Origin: an uncultured Collinsella sp.
Lineage (GTDB): Bacteria > Actinomycetota > Coriobacteriia > Coriobacteriales > Coriobacteriaceae
Direction: 5' to 3'
NCBI GenBank assembly: GCA_900554325.1
Contig: USHA01000085.1
Location: forward strand, 1-8,399
DNA length: 8,399 bases
Shown here: piece by piece, positions 6,551-8,399 of the stretch
Numbering within the stretch: position 1 is the stretch's first letter
Layout: every line of letters starts with the position of its first letter
Program-made: the position numbers and the translations under genes
Notes under the pieces: generated by a model
What the model saw: the letters and a program-made list of their open reading frames with translations, nothing else
Databases searched by the model: none
Told to the model about the DNA's origin: nothing

Positions 6551-6603
6551 GCGACCATCCTCCCCTCCTTTTACGCAGGCGGTTTTCCCGCCCTTTTTCG
6601 AAC

Positions 6604-6613
6604 ATGGCGCCAT
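6604..6613. promoter_or_regulatory. 10-base palindrome near the start of the glycosidase transcript
   Basis: ATGGCGCCAT is a perfect palindrome. If TATACT at 6628-6623 is the -10, it lies at about +4 to +13 of the glycosidase transcript, a position suited to a repressor. It is also short enough to be chance. Confidence 0.3.
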
Positions 6614-6622
6614 CTGATTTGA

Positions 6623-6628
6623 AGTATA
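6623..6628 (-). promoter_or_regulatory. Candidate -10 of the glycosidase-PTS operon
   Basis: On the minus strand the sequence reads TATACT, a close match to TATAAT. The hexamer 17 bases upstream is TCATAG, a poor -35, so the promoter may need an activator or be weak. Transcription would start near 6616, giving a 66-base leader. Confidence 0.45.
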
Positions 6629-6643
6629 GAAAAGGAATTTGCC

Positions 6644-6652
6644 TGCTATGAT
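6644..6652 (+). promoter_or_regulatory. Candidate extended -10 of the RpiR-family gene
   Basis: TGCTATGAT matches the extended -10 pattern TGnTATAAT. No good -35 is visible, as is common for extended -10 promoters. Transcription would begin near 6659, inside the palindrome at 6652-6664. Confidence 0.5.
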
Positions 6653-6664
6653 TCATAAAATGAA
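6652..6664. promoter_or_regulatory. Candidate operator for the RpiR-family regulator
   Basis: TTCAT-AAA-ATGAA is a perfect 5-base inverted repeat. It overlaps the candidate start of the regulator's own transcript and abuts the -35 region of the divergent glycosidase promoter (6646-6651). One site could thus control both directions. The assignment to RpiR is inferred from position only. Confidence 0.4.
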
Positions 6665-6697
6665 CCACTGTTTGGAGACCGTTCGCGAGGGGTCATC

Positions 6698-7537
6698 TTG
6701 AGCAATCACGGCTTTGGCCTGCTAAACATCATCAGTTCAATAATCAACGAGGAGCGCGACGGCAACGATGTCGCCATTGCGCGCTACCTTATTTCCAACC
6801 TCCGCAATTCCGAGGCCATCAACGTGAGCGCCATAACAGAGCGCGCGCACGTGACGAGATCGGCTGTTCGCCGTTTCTGCAACCGCCTTGGGTACCAGAG
6901 CCTGAGCGAACTCAAGAACTCTTTTTCTCAACTGGTCTTCCCCTCGGACTTCAGGCACCGCGACCCTAATCTCAGCTTTAACGAATATCGTGCTGAGCTC
7001 GATATTCGCATGATGGAGATGTATGCGGAAGTGGAGAGCAGAATATCCGATGCCCTTCTCGACGAACTCGCATACGAGATAGCCCAACATCGCAATGTCG
7101 AGCTGCTCTGCACCAACAATGTGAGCGGAAATCTCATGCGCTTCCAACAAGAGATGTTCTTTGCAGGAAAGATCGTGCGCCTCAACACTCAAGACAACGG
7201 TAAGCCGCCGATGCGCGTCGAGACCTACCACGATTCCCTGGTCATCGTGGTTTCGGTCTCGGGCATGTTCGCACGCGAACTTGACGAACGCATGTGGGGA
7301 CGAACGGCGAAGAAGGTGCTCATCACGGCGTTTTCCAGCAAAGACACCGCTTCGCGTTTTGATAAGGCGTACTACCTGAGCGGGCGAGGAGACGGCATCG
7401 ATGAGCTAGGGGTTTACTCGAAGTACGCCATCACGTACCTGTTTGACCTTCTTTCTTCCCGCTACATCACGAAATATAAAACGCCGGGAAACCCCCTCTT
7501 CGGTCCAACGGTTTCTTGGCCGGAAATGATCGAGTGA
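6698..7537 (+). CDS. RpiR/MurR-family transcriptional regulator (HTH plus SIS domain)
   Basis: This 279-residue DNA-binding protein has the RpiR layout. An N-terminal helix-turn-helix domain (about residues 1-77) contains NVSAITERAHVTRSAVRRFCNRLGYQSLSELK in two adjoining parts (42-60 and 61-73). A C-terminal SIS domain (about 110-255) has the strand-turn segments VELLCTNNVSGN (134-145) and LVIVVSVSGMF (181-191), whose serines typically contact sugar phosphates. Such proteins sense phosphosugars and usually repress, sometimes activate, nearby sugar genes. Here the divergent glycosidase-PTS operon is the obvious target. The start is TTG 6698, chosen because GAGGGG lies five bases before it and no in-frame ATG occurs until residue 105. 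A shared terminator follows the gene. Confidence 0.92.
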   Translation: MSNHGFGLLNIISSIINEERDGNDVAIARYLISNLRNSEAINVSAITERAHVTRSAVRRFCNRLGYQSLSELKNSFSQLVFPSDFRHRDPNLSFNEYRAELDIRMMEMYAEVESRISDALLDELAYEIAQHRNVELLCTNNVSGNLMRFQQEMFFAGKIVRLNTQDNGKPPMRVETYHDSLVIVVSVSGMFARELDERMWGRTAKKVLITAFSSKDTASRFDKAYYLSGRGDGIDELGVYSKYAITYLFDLLSSRYITKYKTPGNPLFGPTVSWPEMIE

Positions 7538-7577
7538 GCTAAACCTTTATACCGCCCAGCGCTCCAGATATTTATCG

Positions 7578-7630
7578 AAATGAAGAGGCTACGAGTGCAG
7601 CTCAAACTCGCGCTCGTAGCCTCTTCTTTT
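7578..7630. terminator. Bidirectional terminator between the RpiR gene and mfd
   Basis: GAAGAGGCTACGAG pairs perfectly with CTCGTAGCCTCTTC (7582-7595 with 7613-7626), a 14-base-pair stem. After one mismatch, AAA and TTT flanks extend it. On the plus strand TTTT follows directly; on the minus strand it is followed by ATTTCG. It sits between the two convergent genes and most likely stops both. Confidence 0.85.
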
Positions 7631-7639
7631 CATAGGCAC

Positions 7640-8399
7640 CTAGTCGTCGTCGCCGCTCGGACCGAGCTGAGCCAGAATCCCCAAGGCCGCTTGCACGGGG
7701 CCCATGCCGCCGGCGGCCACATCGGCGTTGATGCCGCGACCGACGCCGCTGCCGCTGCCCGCCCCCGCCTTGTAGGGGACCGTGAACTTTCGCGTCTTGG
7801 GAAAGGCGATCGCGCCGAGCTTCGTGCGCAGATCGAACGCCACGCCCTTGGGCACGTCAACGCCCTGGTAGGTGAGCTTCCCCGCGATGAGCGCAACGCT
7901 CTCGAGACCAAGCCTGTCGGCGCGGATGCGGATGCGCGTGCGGTCGAACAGGTTCTGCGCCGCCTCGGGCAGGGCACCGAACGTCTCCTCGCACTCCTCC
8001 TGGAGCTCGTCGACCTGCTCGAGCATGTCGGCCGCTGCGAGCTTGCGATACACCAGGACGCGGCGGTCGACCGCCGGGACGTATTCCTCGGACAGGAAGA
8101 AGTCCGCAGGCAGGTTGATGCCCACGGTCGCCTGCTCGACGTCGCCGGCGCCCTCGCCGCGTGCCTCCGCGACCGCCTGCCCCAGCATCTGCGTAAACAG
8201 ATCGAAGCCCACGCTCGACAGGTTGCCGTGCTGCTCGGCGCCGACCAGCGAGCCGGCGCCTCGGATCTCGAGGTCGCGCATGGCGATGCGCATGCCGCTT
8301 CCCAAGTCCTGGAATTCGGAGAGCGCGGTCAGGCGCGCCGTTGCCTCCTCCGTCAACGGCAGCTCGCCGGGGAACATGAAGTACGCGTACGCCTGCGTG
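7640..8399 (-). CDS. mfd: Transcription-repair coupling factor Mfd, C-terminal part; continues past the right edge
   Basis: Mfd is the cytoplasmic DNA translocase that removes stalled RNA polymerase from damaged DNA and recruits UvrA. The 252 visible residues begin at TQAYAYFMFPGELPLTEEA. They include the TRG-type segment RLTALSEFQDLGSGMRIAM followed by RDLEIRGAGSLVGAEQHG, a hallmark of Mfd and RecG. The C-terminal TRCF domain follows, with DFFLSEEYVPAVDRRVLVYRKLA. Helicase motifs I-VI and the polymerase-interacting domain lie outside the window. The tail is Gly/Ser-rich (AGAGSGSGVGRG), then a hydrophobic stretch and the acidic end SGDDD. The gene runs convergently to the RpiR-family gene and shares a terminator with it. 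The ATG near 8377 is internal, since the frame is open to the edge. Confidence 0.97.
   Translation of the reverse strand, partial: TQAYAYFMFPGELPLTEEATARLTALSEFQDLGSGMRIAMRDLEIRGAGSLVGAEQHGNLSSVGFDLFTQMLGQAVAEARGEGAGDVEQATVGINLPADFFLSEEYVPAVDRRVLVYRKLAAADMLEQVDELQEECEETFGALPEAAQNLFDRTRIRIRADRLGLESVALIAGKLTYQGVDVPKGVAFDLRTKLGAIAFPKTRKFTVPYKAGAGSGSGVGRGINADVAAGGMGPVQAALGILAQLGPSGDDD

Noticed and set aside
6578..6597. GGCGG-TTTTC-CCGCC followed by CTTTTT on the plus strand
   Set aside because: It looks like a small terminator, but no plus-strand transcript is known to end there; the stem is only five pairs and it lies in the leader of the minus-strand operon.

Overview
The window looks like a chromosome segment of an anaerobic, fairly high-GC actinobacterium of the Coriobacteriia (Collinsella/Olsenella-like). 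This is inferred from the GC-rich core genes, a small 2x[4Fe-4S] ferredoxin, the PTS-centred sugar use, and an AbiEi/DUF559-like protein of a type I associate with that class. No rRNA, tRNA, CRISPR array or transposase gene was seen.

Layout, left to right: (1) the 5' part of dnaK on the minus strand, running off the left edge, with a short AT-rich promoter region upstream; (2) a 417-base C-rich intergenic stretch with a perfect hairpin and degenerate ~30-base repeats; (3) a plus-strand gene of lower apparent GC for a PD-(D/E)XK/DUF559-like protein, lying among three copies of an unusual bipartite repeat; (4) a plus-strand ferredoxin with a strong terminator; (5) a minus-strand EamA-type transporter; (6) a minus-strand sugar operon: a GH1 6-phospho-beta-glycosidase followed by a PTS EIIBC permease, with a terminator after it; (7) a divergent RpiR-family regulator; (8) a terminator shared with the convergent 3' end of mfd, which runs off the right edge.

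The sugar locus reads as one unit. The PTS permease imports and phosphorylates a beta-glycoside, the GH1 enzyme cuts the phosphorylated sugar, and the RpiR protein probably senses a sugar phosphate and controls the shared divergent promoter region. DnaK, Mfd and the ferredoxin are housekeeping neighbours.

The most unusual part is 1073-2015. A motif GYAAATACRCAAATGTTG-N20-AGTAGA occurs three times, at exactly the same internal spacing. Two copies are direct and flank the nuclease-like gene; the third is inverted just beyond it. This could be a recombination or transposition site set around a defence-like gene, or a dedicated promoter/regulator motif. I could not match it to a known system.
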